In this document: in pieces, positions 12,149 to 22,088 of the stretch
Layout of the letters: every line of letters begins with the position of its first letter
Numbering within the stretch: the stretch's first letter is position 1
NCBI RefSeq assembly: GCF_023078275.1
Contig: NC_062977.1
Coordinates: 13,413,118-13,477,117 of the forward strand
Source: Leguminivora glycinivorella
Lineage: Eukaryota; Arthropoda; Insecta; Lepidoptera; Tortricidae
Length of the DNA: 64,000 bases
Reading direction: 5' to 3'
The notes under the pieces: generated by a model
Database searches by the model: none
The model's input: only the letters and a program-made list of their open reading frames with translations
Told to the model about the DNA's origin: nothing
Translations under genes and position numbers: made by a program

Positions 12149-12420
12149 TATATGATTTTTAAGTTCATTTTTCTCATTGTATTGTTTTAAGCTTAAACTA
12201 AGAAAGTATTTTTTGTTATTAACTAAAGATGTTAATTTTATTTCTTATTATGCTATAAACTTTTGTAATAAATTCATTACCTATTGTTACTAATAGATTA
12301 CCAATTAAGGAAGAGCGGTGCCTCTTAACACAGGTATTTGATACTTAAAAAGAGACACCGACCTTTGTACATTGTAAAGATTACTGAAACTGAATAAACA
12401 ATTTTTAATTTTTAATTTTT

Positions 12421-13172
12421 TTATTTTTATTTAGACGTATTTTAGTTTAGTTTAGTTTTTAAATTAATCATAAGTTGTTTTATTATTATTATTTTTAGAG
12501 TTAGATATGTATTATTTATTTGTTACTTAAGTTTTATGTATAAAAATAATATTTACAATTGTTAATTAATGTAATGTTAATTAAGGATATTGAAATAATA
12601 TAAATAATCTTAATCAAATAATTTATAATATGCATGGAATGTAATCGTCATTTAATGTGATCAATTGAAAATAAAAGGCTTAATTTTTTTTTAATATAAG
12701 TTACACCCAATACAGACTGGTTGCTAAAATGAATTTTGAGTTGGGTTAGGTTTCTTTATTTTCTGGTCAACAAACATGTATTGTTACACTAACTGAATGA
12801 TGTCACTTATTTATCGCTAGTCCGTTGCGTCAATACATGTGCGGAAGCAGGTGCGATTGAAATAAATATCATTCAAATGTTAATAACATTCAAATTTGTA
12901 CATTTGAATATTTTGAATTGGCTTGTCTCTCTTACGTTTTTCGCTGCATGGTTGGTTGACTATGACTACATACATATGCATTTCCCATGTTATCGGCTAC
13001 GCTCGCTACGCTCGTAGCGCGTAGCACACGCTGGCACTGAATGTGTTAAATATTTTGTGAATGGAAATAATAACGTAACAATCTGCCGCATCTTTTCTTA
13101 GTACACTTTGTACATTAATACATTATACCATTGTAACTCTATTTTGTACATTAATAACTCTATTTTTCATGA
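12421..13172. other. AT-rich, unassigned
   Basis: Low-complexity AT sequence to about 12690, then unassigned DNA. A GGCTACGCTCGCTACGCTCG motif at about 12992-13011 is a simple internal duplication. No gene is seen. Confidence 0.4.
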
Positions 13173-13310
13173 CAGTGTTAGACCACGCAACGATTTTGAT
13201 AGGTACCAAGAGTTTTTTAAACGTTAAATTTCTCACAAATGTGACCTTTACTCAAACATGTGCAAAACTCACCAATAAAAATCGCTGTCAGCTTAGCGTG
13301 GTCTGACTCT
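13173..13310. mobile_element. MITE with GTTAGACCACGC-type termini
   Basis: The left end CAGTGTTAGACCACGC pairs with the right end GCGTGGTCTGACTCT. Inner ACGATTTTGAT and ATCGCTGTCAGC strings extend the imperfect inverted repeat. At 138 bp, and with no coding capacity, it fits a lepidopteran MITE family whose consensus starts AGAGTTAGACCA, which I recall as abundant. Confidence 0.72.
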
Positions 13311-15653
13311 AAGGTAAATGATTGTCATCACGCCTACGGCCCAGGTAAGTTCCAAGAATCTAATTTGGTTACATGAAGCTTTATTACGTCGGTATCAACA
13401 GTAGGTGAACAAATTGTCCCTTTATTTTTTGTCCGACTCACTCCCGAGCGGCGATAAATTGTGTCGAGACACTGCCGAGGGACTCCAGAGATCCTCCAAA
13501 TCCCGATATCGAATTTATGGACTTTTTACACTCATTGATAGGACATGCGAGTAGTTTTTTACGAATCCGGTGACACAGTTTTTGTGCTTCAGTATTTCAA
13601 ACGAAGACAGGTAAAATTACGAGTAGTAAGTAGCAGAAGTTGCTGAGCGAATCAGGTTTAACATTATGTAGATTGAGCACACTTTCAGCAAGAGCTAGCG
13701 CAAATTTTTGATCCCGTGTCGCAATCTTTCTGAATCTAAAAATCCTGTTTTCTTATCGGAAGGTACTTTGGAGGTGACATAGTGGATAGTGGAAAATAAT
13801 TGGTACCTACATATAAATTGGAAAACCGTTTCTCTTCTACTTTAGGTACCTCTAGCTTACTTAATTCCGAGTGGTACATAAAATATCCCGCAATTTGAGG
13901 AACACGTGACCTTACAACGATTAAAAACACAAAAATTTGAATATTCATGAATAAGTGCCTAATAAAATGGAGTTAAAGCTCTTTTAACCGCAACGAATTT
14001 AACTAAATATTTAAATCATAATTTGTAATGTCTTGTATCCCCTTACTACTTTATAGTTATTTGTGAAAGCTTCAATGGTTTTTAATTGAGGACAAAATTT
14101 ATAGATACATGATGATATTGATGGTGATTGATAACTTCCAGCAAACAGCACAGCACAGCACAGCCCTTTGACATTTTGGGTCGTTGTCTTAGAATTCGCA
14201 ATTACATATCCAAAACATACAAACCACATCATCCAAATCCACAGCACGCAGCGCAGGCTTCGTCAAACGCGTAGTACAAAATAGCATCCGCAACAAACTT
14301 CGTCCAAACTACATCAGTCATATTTAATCAACCATACAGGCTTCGTTAACAGATTCGAAATCGAAGCCCTACTTACTTAGCACCTTTTGGGTTAATTGTG
14401 CATTCCAATCTCCTGTACTACGAAGGGCCATTTCCCAATTCATCCTGATAGTTCCGTAATAATTTAGTGATATTATCGACGCGGGGAACAATATCCTGTG
14501 AAGGTAATTGGATAACAGTTGTAAACTCGGTAAGCCCGGGCGGCAAATTGTCGGCAGCACTAAAACTTGGGAGGGATTGTCGGCGCGCGGCGTCGATTGG
14601 CGGAGATTGAGGGAATTTACACTGTTCAGGATTGGGGTTGACGGGGCAGTCGCCTAATGCTAGGTTTACACGGGCTTAGTATTTGTCATTAGTGTGATTA
14701 GGGGCTTATCAGCGCAGTGACAAGCAGCCGTATTATACATGCGTGTTAGAGATGTTACCTATTAGTTGCTACTACAAGAAAACTTCACTTGACAAGAATT
14801 GTGATAAGTAGGTATTAGTAAATTTTAAGCGGGGGGTAGACACTTGTCGAGTTGTCGCTTAATAAATGGAACTGGCTTCTAATTACTTGTCAGTACAATA
14901 CTAAGCAGTTAATATGCATTAGGAAAAGTACTGAACATTGAGCTAGGTACTAAGCTAGTGTAACCCTAGCATTATTCAATTAACGTTTTATTTTCACTAT
15001 GAGCTCCACTACAACACATATTAGTTGCCACAAATCTTAACGTCAAGATTTGAGGAAAATATGTGTTTAAGTATACTGATAAGCTCTTTAATTAATAGTC
15101 GAAAATAAGAGTTAGGGTATTAACAAACGGGTATGAAGTAAATATAGATATGCAAATTAATTTAAATGTCACAGCATACGGACACTTCATAGCGGGCACG
15201 ACGATATTCTTTGTTTTTTGGCTTTTTATTTAAATAGTTTTTTGTTTTAACTATTAGTAAACAATTCTGTTTACTTGTTGTCAGTTACGTAGGCTTATTG
15301 CGCTGATATTGTACGCCGATGTTTTCTGTTGTGACTTACTTTATTTTTATTTTTCCATTGTTCATCTGAAATTACCTTAAATCGTATATTAATATTTCAT
15401 ATGAGTTATTAAAAAATACTGTATTTTTTTTACCTCTATTTCTCGCCATCTAGGTATCGTCATTTTCATCAGTGGACTAGTACAGAAACAATGTCACTGT
15501 CATTATCTTCTGAGGAAATACTTACAATGAAATTCTTCGCTCTTGCATCTATTTGCAATTCTTGGCATTGATACTTTTGCTCCTTCTTCATTGTATGTAA
15601 GAAAACATTTTTGCATTCTTCCTGAGTTATTAAACTTAGTTTTTCTTTGCTAA
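13311..15653. other. Unassigned, no gene seen
   Basis: About 2.3 kb of mixed AT-rich DNA upstream of the LINE. 14560-14660 is locally GC-rich. Frames of 60-78 codons lack recognisable motifs. A first exon could hide here but I cannot support one. Confidence 0.4.
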
Positions 15654-18645
15654 CTTTTAGTTGACTCTATCTATATTCATGAAACCGTTTTGTTTAACAA
15701 CAACCGCGGTGGCGGTGTTATCATTGCGACTCGTAGGGAATTGGCGGTCGTTCCGCAGCCTACCTTCCACTCATCAGCCGAGGACCTCTGGGTTACGTTA
15801 TCCATTAAAGGGTGTCGTAATACATTAATTAAACTTCATTTATGTGTCCTATATCTATGTAAACAAAATAATGGATATACGTTTTCCCAACAGTTGTCAA
15901 ATTATTTAACTAAACTTAGTGATGCAATTTTATGTAACTGCAATGATAAATTTCTAATAATAGGTGATTTTAACCTCAGCAATATCACATGGACTGCGCA
16001 GGATTCGTCAATGTCCCCGTCAAATTATAAAACTAATGATGAGTGCACTTTAATAGACGAGTTAAATACATGCAATTTAAGTCAGTATAACGGTGTACTC
16101 AACCACCACGGTAAATTGCTGGACCTTGTTCTGTCGAATGATATTGTTTGCGTAACAGAATGTTTTGACCCCCTGGTACCTATTGATCCCTACCATAAAG
16201 CACTTTTAATATCGATTAAATACGCTGTAATTAGCTGTCTTAAGCCAGCTCCTCTAACAAAGTATTTTTATAATAAAGGTGACTACGATTCAATTAATAT
16301 TGAATTAACTATTATCAATTGGGAAGAAGAATTCTCACGGCGCTCGCTAAATGATTCAGTTGAGTATTTCTATTTTATAATTAAACAACTCAGAAATAAA
16401 TACATACCTAGTAAGAAAATACATAACGACTCATTTCCAAAGTGGTATTCGCCGGCGCTTAAAAAAGCTATTAAAGAAAAGACTAAATACTTAAAAAAAT
16501 ATAAGATATATGGTAACAAATCTGATTTAATTTCATTTCATTTCCAGAGGGACAGAGTTAAAAAGCTTGAGACTGACTGTTTTTCTAATTATATTCAACG
16601 CGTTGAAGAAAACATTTCCAAGGACCCTAAACAATTTTGGACATTCATGAAGTCACGCTCTACTTCCCACGGTGTACCTAGTTGTTTAAAATATGGTAAC
16701 CGTTCGGTCAATTCAGGTTCAGATATATGTGAGGCATTCTCCGAGTATTTCCATACTACTTTTTCAGCACCAAGTACCAACCCAATATCACCTGTCGAGT
16801 CTGCGTTTAACTCCGCCTCTCACATATCTCGAATTGTTGTCAATCGTGATGAACTCACTCGACTGTTACTGTCACTTGATCCATCAAAATCGGCGGGTCC
16901 AGATGATTTGCCAAGTCAAATTCTGATAAATTGTGCAAAAACTATCGTTGAACCGATATACTTGTTGTTTAAGCGCTCCTTTGCTGAGTGCTCTGTGCCG
17001 TCACTGTGGAAATCAGCCTTTATTACACCGGTCCACAAAAAAGGCTCAAAAACCGATATATGCAACTACCGGCCAATTTCTAAGTTGTGTATTATCTCTA
17101 AGGTTTTGGAGAAAATAGTTTATCGTCAGGTCTATGGAGCTGTCAAGAACCATTTTAGTCCTACTCAACATGGCTTCCTTCAACGAAGATCTACTGTCTC
17201 AAATCTGATACTGCTAAATAACTTTGTTACTGAGGCGATGACTAAAGGTAGTCAAGTTGACGTAATCTACACGGATTATAGCAAGGCGTTCGATAGGATT
17301 GACCATGGACTGTTAATTCTCAAGCTTTATAACATGGGAATACATGGAGACCTGTTGCGGTGGTTTATTTCGTATATTGACAAAAGATCACAGGCTGTTG
17401 TTATTAATAATTATGTATCTAGTTGGATTACTGTTCCAAGTGGCGTCCCTCAAGGTTCGTTGTTAGGGCCCCTTTTATTCAACATTTTTGTCAATGACAT
17501 TAGTGACTGCTTTGTTTTTTCTAAATTACTGAGTTTTGCAGACGATATGAAAATATTTGCTAAAGTAAACTCTATTCACGATTCTGCTTTAATCCAAGAT
17601 GACCTTATACGCCTTGAATCATACTGCCAATCAAATAAATTGGAACTCAACCCATCCAAGTGCTTTACTTTAACCTTCTCTCGACAACGCAACGTAATTC
17701 ATACCTCATACTTAATAAAAAATCAACCACTCAAAAGGGTCCAATCTATGAGAGATCTGGGGGTGACGCATGATTCAAAACTTTTATTTGACTCACATAT
17801 TGAAAATATTATATCTAACGCTTCAAAAACATTAGGATTCATTATACGGAGTTCTACACACTTCACCCAAGCTAAAACTATTAAAATTCTTTACTGCGCA
17901 TATGTAAGAAGCAAGCTTGAATATGCATCACAAATTTGGAACCCTCGTTATCATACGTATATCGACCGAATAGAACGCATTCAAAGAAAATTTATTAAGT
18001 TCCTTTGTTTTAAATTGAATACTCCATATAGTTCCTCCAACTATATTAACATATGTAAAAAACACCATCTCATTCCTCTAAATAGACGTCGTGACATTGC
18101 GGACATAATTTATATTTTAAACATAACCAATGGGAACGTGGACTGCCCCGATTTGCTAGCTGAACTTTCTTTCAATACTCCATCTAGATCCAAGAGACAC
18201 TTTCCTCCCCTTTCTATTCCCATCTGTACGCGCAACTACCGGCAAAACAGTTTTTTAATACGTGCGAGTAAAAGTTTAAATAAGTTAACGAAAAACTTAG
18301 ACATAGACATTTTTAACAGTAATATCCAATCTGTGCGGCGTAATCTAGTGAACAATAGCTTTGAGTGAGCTTGCCCTACCCGATGACTGTAGTTTTTTAA
18401 AGCGAGTGTGTCATTTAAGCATGATATTTTTTGTTTTGTTTTGTTTAAAATCTAGTTAGATTAAGTAGGTTGCTTAGTATTGCAATGTGATAGTGTAAAC
18501 CACCTAATAACTCCCAGTATGTTACTATTGGTGGGAACCTGTAATTGGCTTTTTGTAACCTAATTAAGTTAACCTTCCTGTATTAATAGCTGTTGGTTCT
18601 CCGAAGAATAATAAATAAATAAATAATAAATAAATAAATAAACAA
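15654..18645 (+). mobile_element. Jockey/CR1-like LINE, 5'-truncated
   Basis: The element consists of an endonuclease-reverse transcriptase ORF (15690-18368), a ~230 bp 3' UTR and a simple AATAAATA tail (about 18607-18640). The in-frame upstream sequence is closed by a TAA near 15650, and the start of the endonuclease is missing, so the insertion is 5'-truncated. Truncation during target-primed reverse transcription is normal for this class. The open ORF suggests a young insertion. Confidence 0.9.
15690..18368 (+). CDS. LINE ORF2: partial endonuclease plus reverse transcriptase
   Basis: This 892-codon open frame encodes the enzyme that nicks target DNA and copies element RNA at the nick. Residues 1-170 are the C-terminal part of an APE-type endonuclease: GDFN near residue 92 and DPYHKALL near 166 match the conserved D-N and D-H positions. 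The N-terminal portion with the metal-binding Glu is absent. The reverse transcriptase spans about 400-660: KSAGPDD, YTDYSKAFD (about 527), PSGVPQGSLLGPLLF (about 583) and the catalytic FADD (about 616). The C-terminal ~230 residues contain the usual thumb and tail. Position 15690 is a TTG, not ATG; the frame is open from about 15653, so no genuine start is present. Without a full endonuclease it should be unable to retrotranspose by itself. The clade (Jockey or CR1) is not settled by eye. Confidence 0.92.
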   Translation: MFNNNRGGGVIIATRRELAVVPQPTFHSSAEDLWVTLSIKGCRNTLIKLHLCVLYLCKQNNGYTFSQQLSNYLTKLSDAILCNCNDKFLIIGDFNLSNITWTAQDSSMSPSNYKTNDECTLIDELNTCNLSQYNGVLNHHGKLLDLVLSNDIVCVTECFDPLVPIDPYHKALLISIKYAVISCLKPAPLTKYFYNKGDYDSINIELTIINWEEEFSRRSLNDSVEYFYFIIKQLRNKYIPSKKIHNDSFPKWYSPALKKAIKEKTKYLKKYKIYGNKSDLISFHFQRDRVKKLETDCFSNYIQRVEENISKDPKQFWTFMKSRSTSHGVPSCLKYGNRSVNSGSDICEAFSEYFHTTFSAPSTNPISPVESAFNSASHISRIVVNRDELTRLLLSLDPSKSAGPDDLPSQILINCAKTIVEPIYLLFKRSFAECSVPSLWKSAFITPVHKKGSKTDICNYRPISKLCIISKVLEKIVYRQVYGAVKNHFSPTQHGFLQRRSTVSNLILLNNFVTEAMTKGSQVDVIYTDYSKAFDRIDHGLLILKLYNMGIHGDLLRWFISYIDKRSQAVVINNYVSSWITVPSGVPQGSLLGPLLFNIFVNDISDCFVFSKLLSFADDMKIFAKVNSIHDSALIQDDLIRLESYCQSNKLELNPSKCFTLTFSRQRNVIHTSYLIKNQPLKRVQSMRDLGVTHDSKLLFDSHIENIISNASKTLGFIIRSSTHFTQAKTIKILYCAYVRSKLEYASQIWNPRYHTYIDRIERIQRKFIKFLCFKLNTPYSSSNYINICKKHHLIPLNRRRDIADIIYILNITNGNVDCPDLLAELSFNTPSRSKRHFPPLSIPICTRNYRQNSFLIRASKSLNKLTKNLDIDIFNSNIQSVRRNLVNNSFE

Positions 18646-19009
18646 ATCCTTTGACAATTATTCAAATATTTACAATATTATCAAATAATTAGTTTGCAAA
18701 CCAAACGTTAAATTATTTTAAATTGAAAAAAATGGAAAATCTAAATATACGCACATACTACACAAGACACACGTACAACAGGTCATTTACTTATGTTTTT
18801 CACCTACAGTAAAACTAAAATGAATAGTTTAATCAACCTAAGTAATTACTAAACATTGATCATTGTCATATAATATGGACGTATATATTTTAATATGCCA
18901 ACTAAACCACTTGGTTTCTATGAACTTTTCAGCATTATTAAAAAATACAGTGAACTTTACAGTTTTAATTGTTTAATTTTTGTTAATGAATGGCGAGGGA
19001 TTTTTGGGA
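18646..19009. other. AT-rich, unassigned
   Basis: 3' flank of the LINE with no recognisable feature. Confidence 0.4.
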
Positions 19010-19210
19010 ATGGGTAGGTATGGAGGCGAGCGTGGGCTGGCAAGTTCGCCGGGCGGACGAATGCGGCTAGCAAGCTCGTGGCAGTCGTGGCGGTGGCACC
19101 GGCACTCCGCCACTCACTTGATATCGGCCGTCGCGCGGCGCGCCCGCTCCGCCGCTCGTCCGCACTCGTACCCGAACACGTGAATAATTCTGGACACGAC
19201 ACTCTCGCGC
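19010..19210. promoter_or_regulatory. GC- and CpG-rich block; possible promoter or first exon
   Basis: A ~200 bp block rich in CG dinucleotides stands out sharply from the AT-rich surroundings. On the minus strand it contains a strong splice-donor string GTGAGT (19112-19117), with a frame upstream of it starting at an ATG at 19235. The plus strand has GGTAGGTATG near 19013. In insects, such isolated GC-rich islands are often first exons or promoters. No motif identifies a gene, so this is inference from composition and one donor site. Confidence 0.3.
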
Positions 19211-19846
19211 CAGCAAAATTATGAAATGTTGTCATCCAACTTTATCCCAGTGGCCTCGTTAACATTCGAAGCGGGATTTTCGAATAAACAACCAAAAATG
19301 AACTTTTGTTGATGTTAATGCCTATGTTTTTCTTGTGACCCCAGTGCGAAGACAGTTTGAGTGATGTTGAAGTAACATTGAGATAAAACGAAACGTGCTC
19401 CATTGTTTTTTTTATTAGGTAAGTGTACAAATTGTAGCACAATTATTAATTTACCTCTTATGAATTTTATATGAAACATTCCGGGCTCACAGTAGACTCT
19501 ACAAAGTAAATAAGTGGGTAGACTCTTTAATTTTTAACTTACGGAATGTTTGATGTTTGTTAAATAATGATTTAAGCGACCACAATATTTTGAACGGTAA
19601 TGACTGTAATGAGGTGGTTTATTTATGTACCTATGTATAGTTATCATCATATCATAAGGCCTCGTACATCTTGACAGATGATTTAAACAGCGTCTGAATG
19701 CGAGAGACAACTCCTCTCGTGACTATAGAGACCTATCCGGGAGCGACATGAACGTCCGCATTTCTTACATTTAAATTGAGATCCAATCGCCGAGGAGACA
19801 GTATCGCGGTTGTGTCTTTTTGCACGCTTTACGGCTAGCCTTGAAA
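19211..19846. other. Unassigned, no gene seen
   Basis: Mixed DNA. The segment after about 19660 may be the degraded downstream part of the RTE-like remnant at 19847-19984, but I cannot support its limits. Confidence 0.35.
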
Positions 19847-19984
19847 TCAGGTGTTGTCATGGGTTTCTCTACCTTTTGAGACGATACTTCTCCACTCATT
19901 GCGGTTAGATGCAAGTTCCTCCCACGTGTTACAGTCGATGCCGAAAGCAACCAAGTCACGCTTTATGCAGTCCTTAAATCGTAG
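19847..19984 (-). pseudogene. RTE-like LINE C-terminal remnant
   Basis: The minus strand reads LRFKDCIKRDLVAFGID, then TWEELASNRNEWRSIV, and then a stop. The pattern (Leu-Arg-Phe/Tyr-Lys-Asp, Lys-Arg-Asp-Leu, Trp-Glu, Ala-x-x-Arg, Trp-Arg) is the conserved end of a group of non-LTR retrotransposon ORFs, RTE-like in my judgement. About 45 codons survive; everything upstream is lost. A second, different remnant of the same type is at 36546-37140. Confidence 0.65.
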
Positions 19985-20445
19985 TATAGTTATAATAAAA
20001 TAAAATATAGGTATTAAGTCTCAAATCGTAACAGTTATTTAATTTAAATTAAACGGAAACTTTCAAAGAAGGTAATGTAAAAAAAGGAATCTAATTCAAC
20101 TTCAAATATCTGGGAGACCGAATTTGGTTTAGAAAACATAAAACTCAAAAACGCGCGTCTTCTCAGACATGAGATCTGGGTAACTAATACAATATATTTC
20201 ATCGCCGAAAACCCACAATATACCAAATTTTATCAAAATCATTAGAGTAGTATATACTCAATACTCAAAGCTTTATTGCCAATAAGGAAATCCATGCAGT
20301 AGTGCAGAATCTTAAGCTAAACTAAACCAAATAGGTATGTAGGAATATTCATCTCAAAAAGGTATTAATAAAATTCACATTATAACATTAAACAATTCAT
20401 AGTGTAAAATTTAAAACGATTCGATAAAATGATGAATAAGTATAT
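19985..20445. other. Repeat debris, unassigned
   Basis: ACCAAATTTTATCAAAATCA at about 20223 resembles the TTTCAGCGAAATCGTTAGAG tail of the repeat at 60189-60652. CTTTATTGCCAATAAGGAAA at about 20270 resembles a LINE 3' end on the minus strand. Both are weak. Confidence 0.3.
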
Positions 20446-21070
20446 CAATCAATCAAATCAAATCAAAAATATTCTTTATTCAAATAGGCTTACAATAAGC
20501 ACTTTTAAATTGTCAACAGTGTACAATATTCATCTTATTCTAAATATCAGAGCAATTTATTGGTGCAATAAACAATATTGTTTTAAAACTACATTGATTT
20601 AATAAAATGATATCAATCTAAATTGTATAAAAAAATACTAGTATAAAAACTTCTAGAATAAATTCTAAATGTCAAAAAAATTGTATAAAAATACATTGAA
20701 TTATCAATAATTATCATCATTAATAAGCTATATAATTAATGGTTTTCAACAATACTTGTATCCCACGGTGTTTCATCATTCATGTAGTCTTGTGTGCTGT
20801 AGTAGGCTTTAGAGATCAGTATACGCTTTACATAATGTTTAAATCGATTAAAAGACAGTTCAGTGATGGCATTAGGAAGTTTGTTATAAAATCTTACACA
20901 ATTACCCATGAATGATTTTTTAATTTTATGGAGCCGAGTGAAGGGCACTGCAAGCTTATGCTTATTTCTAGTGTTTATATTATGTACATCACAGTTTTTC
21001 TTAAATTTACAAATGTTTTTATGTACATACATAATATAAAAATTAGAACATAGATATGATAAAATTACAA
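20446..21070 (-). mobile_element. LINE 3' end with C-terminal coding remnant
   Basis: On the minus strand, coding sequence of about 110 codons (CDVHNINTRNKHKLAVPF, SFMGNCVRFYNKLPNAI, ILISKAYYSTQDYMND) ends at 20736. A 3' UTR and a short simple-repeat tail at about 20446-20475 follow. This is the C-terminal end of a CR1/Jockey-like reverse transcriptase. The element is cut at its 5' side by the DNA transposon beginning at 21073. The 174-codon frame spanning both is a chance fusion, since its first ~70 residues come from the transposon. Confidence 0.82.
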
Positions 21071-21072
21071 TA

Positions 21073-22086
21073 GGGTAAGGTGGGCAACAGAGAACCAGTG
21101 GTACACAAGGAACCAACGGTTTTATTCGAAAATGCGACGTTGCCAAACTGCACTGCGAACATAGGCACGCGCCGCTAAGGTTCCCCCGCTCGCTCCCCAG
21201 TCGGCAGCCGGTCCGCGTTGAAATTGCACGTGTAGTGAAGTATTTTGTGATTTTGGACAAGAAAACAGAAAAAAATTAAGTATTTAGTTTTTTTATTTTC
21301 TCAGAATGTAGTTATGTTTGATTTATCTAATTAATCAGTTGTGCGGAGTGACTATTTCTCTATCTTTTTGACATTCACTGATGCGGCTTTCTTGTGCCGT
21401 TTATTTTTTACCGAATTTAAAAAGTGAAAATGTATATCTAGCACACATTGAACCACAACGCTAGAGTACTCAATGAACCAGGAGCTTCTCTAGGTAATTC
21501 TCTAGTTAGCCTTTGGAAGATCTATTTTGTACAACTTTTGCCATGTTTAAGAGTTAATATAAATATATCTAATATAACGTTACTATATAGTACAAAAATA
21601 TATGATAATACATATATTATTTAAGTTTTTTGAAGTGCAAGACTTTATTTTTCATATAACGAAGAATATTGTGACGATTACATTAGTAAACTACTCTTAG
21701 TTTAAATAAATAAGCATTTTTGACATTGTAAATGTTGTATTTATTAAATTGCCCCATATTTACCTAAATCAGTTTGTATATTTTGCAATTATTTATCAAA
21801 AACTATGCAATTATATAATGGTAGGTTCATTGTGTACTAGGCCGGTTCATTGAATACATAGTACCGGTTCAGTCTGTACCAGAGATTGTACACAATGAGC
21901 CATTGTTCATCTTTTAAAAAAACTAAAATATCTCGACTTCTATTCAGTTTTATTAAAAAATAATGATGAAAATTTAAAGCTAGATAAATAACAAATGCAC
22001 TGAATAAAAAAAATTGAATTTGGACCTATTTTGACTGACTTATTAAGATTTAAATTTTTGGTGGCTCATTGTTGGCAACCTCACCC
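21073..22086 (-). mobile_element. 1.0 kb TA-flanked DNA transposon, copy 1
   Basis: Termini GGGTAAGGTGGGCAAC and GTTGGCAACCTCACCC are imperfect inverted repeats, and TA lies on both outer sides (21071-21072, 22087-22088), as in Tc1/mariner-type target duplication. The sister copy at 58243-59258 lies in opposite orientation with nearly the same length (1014 against 1016 bp). No transposase frame is present, so it is non-autonomous. The interior repeats variants of TACACAATGAACC several times on both strands, which could be binding sites for a transposase supplied from elsewhere. Confidence 0.8.
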
Positions 22087-22088
22087 TA

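Noticed and set aside
20736..21260. 174-codon minus frame as a single gene
   Set aside because: It is a junction of a LINE C-terminus (to 21070) and a 1 kb DNA transposon (from 21073); the transposon half recurs alone at 59071-59328.
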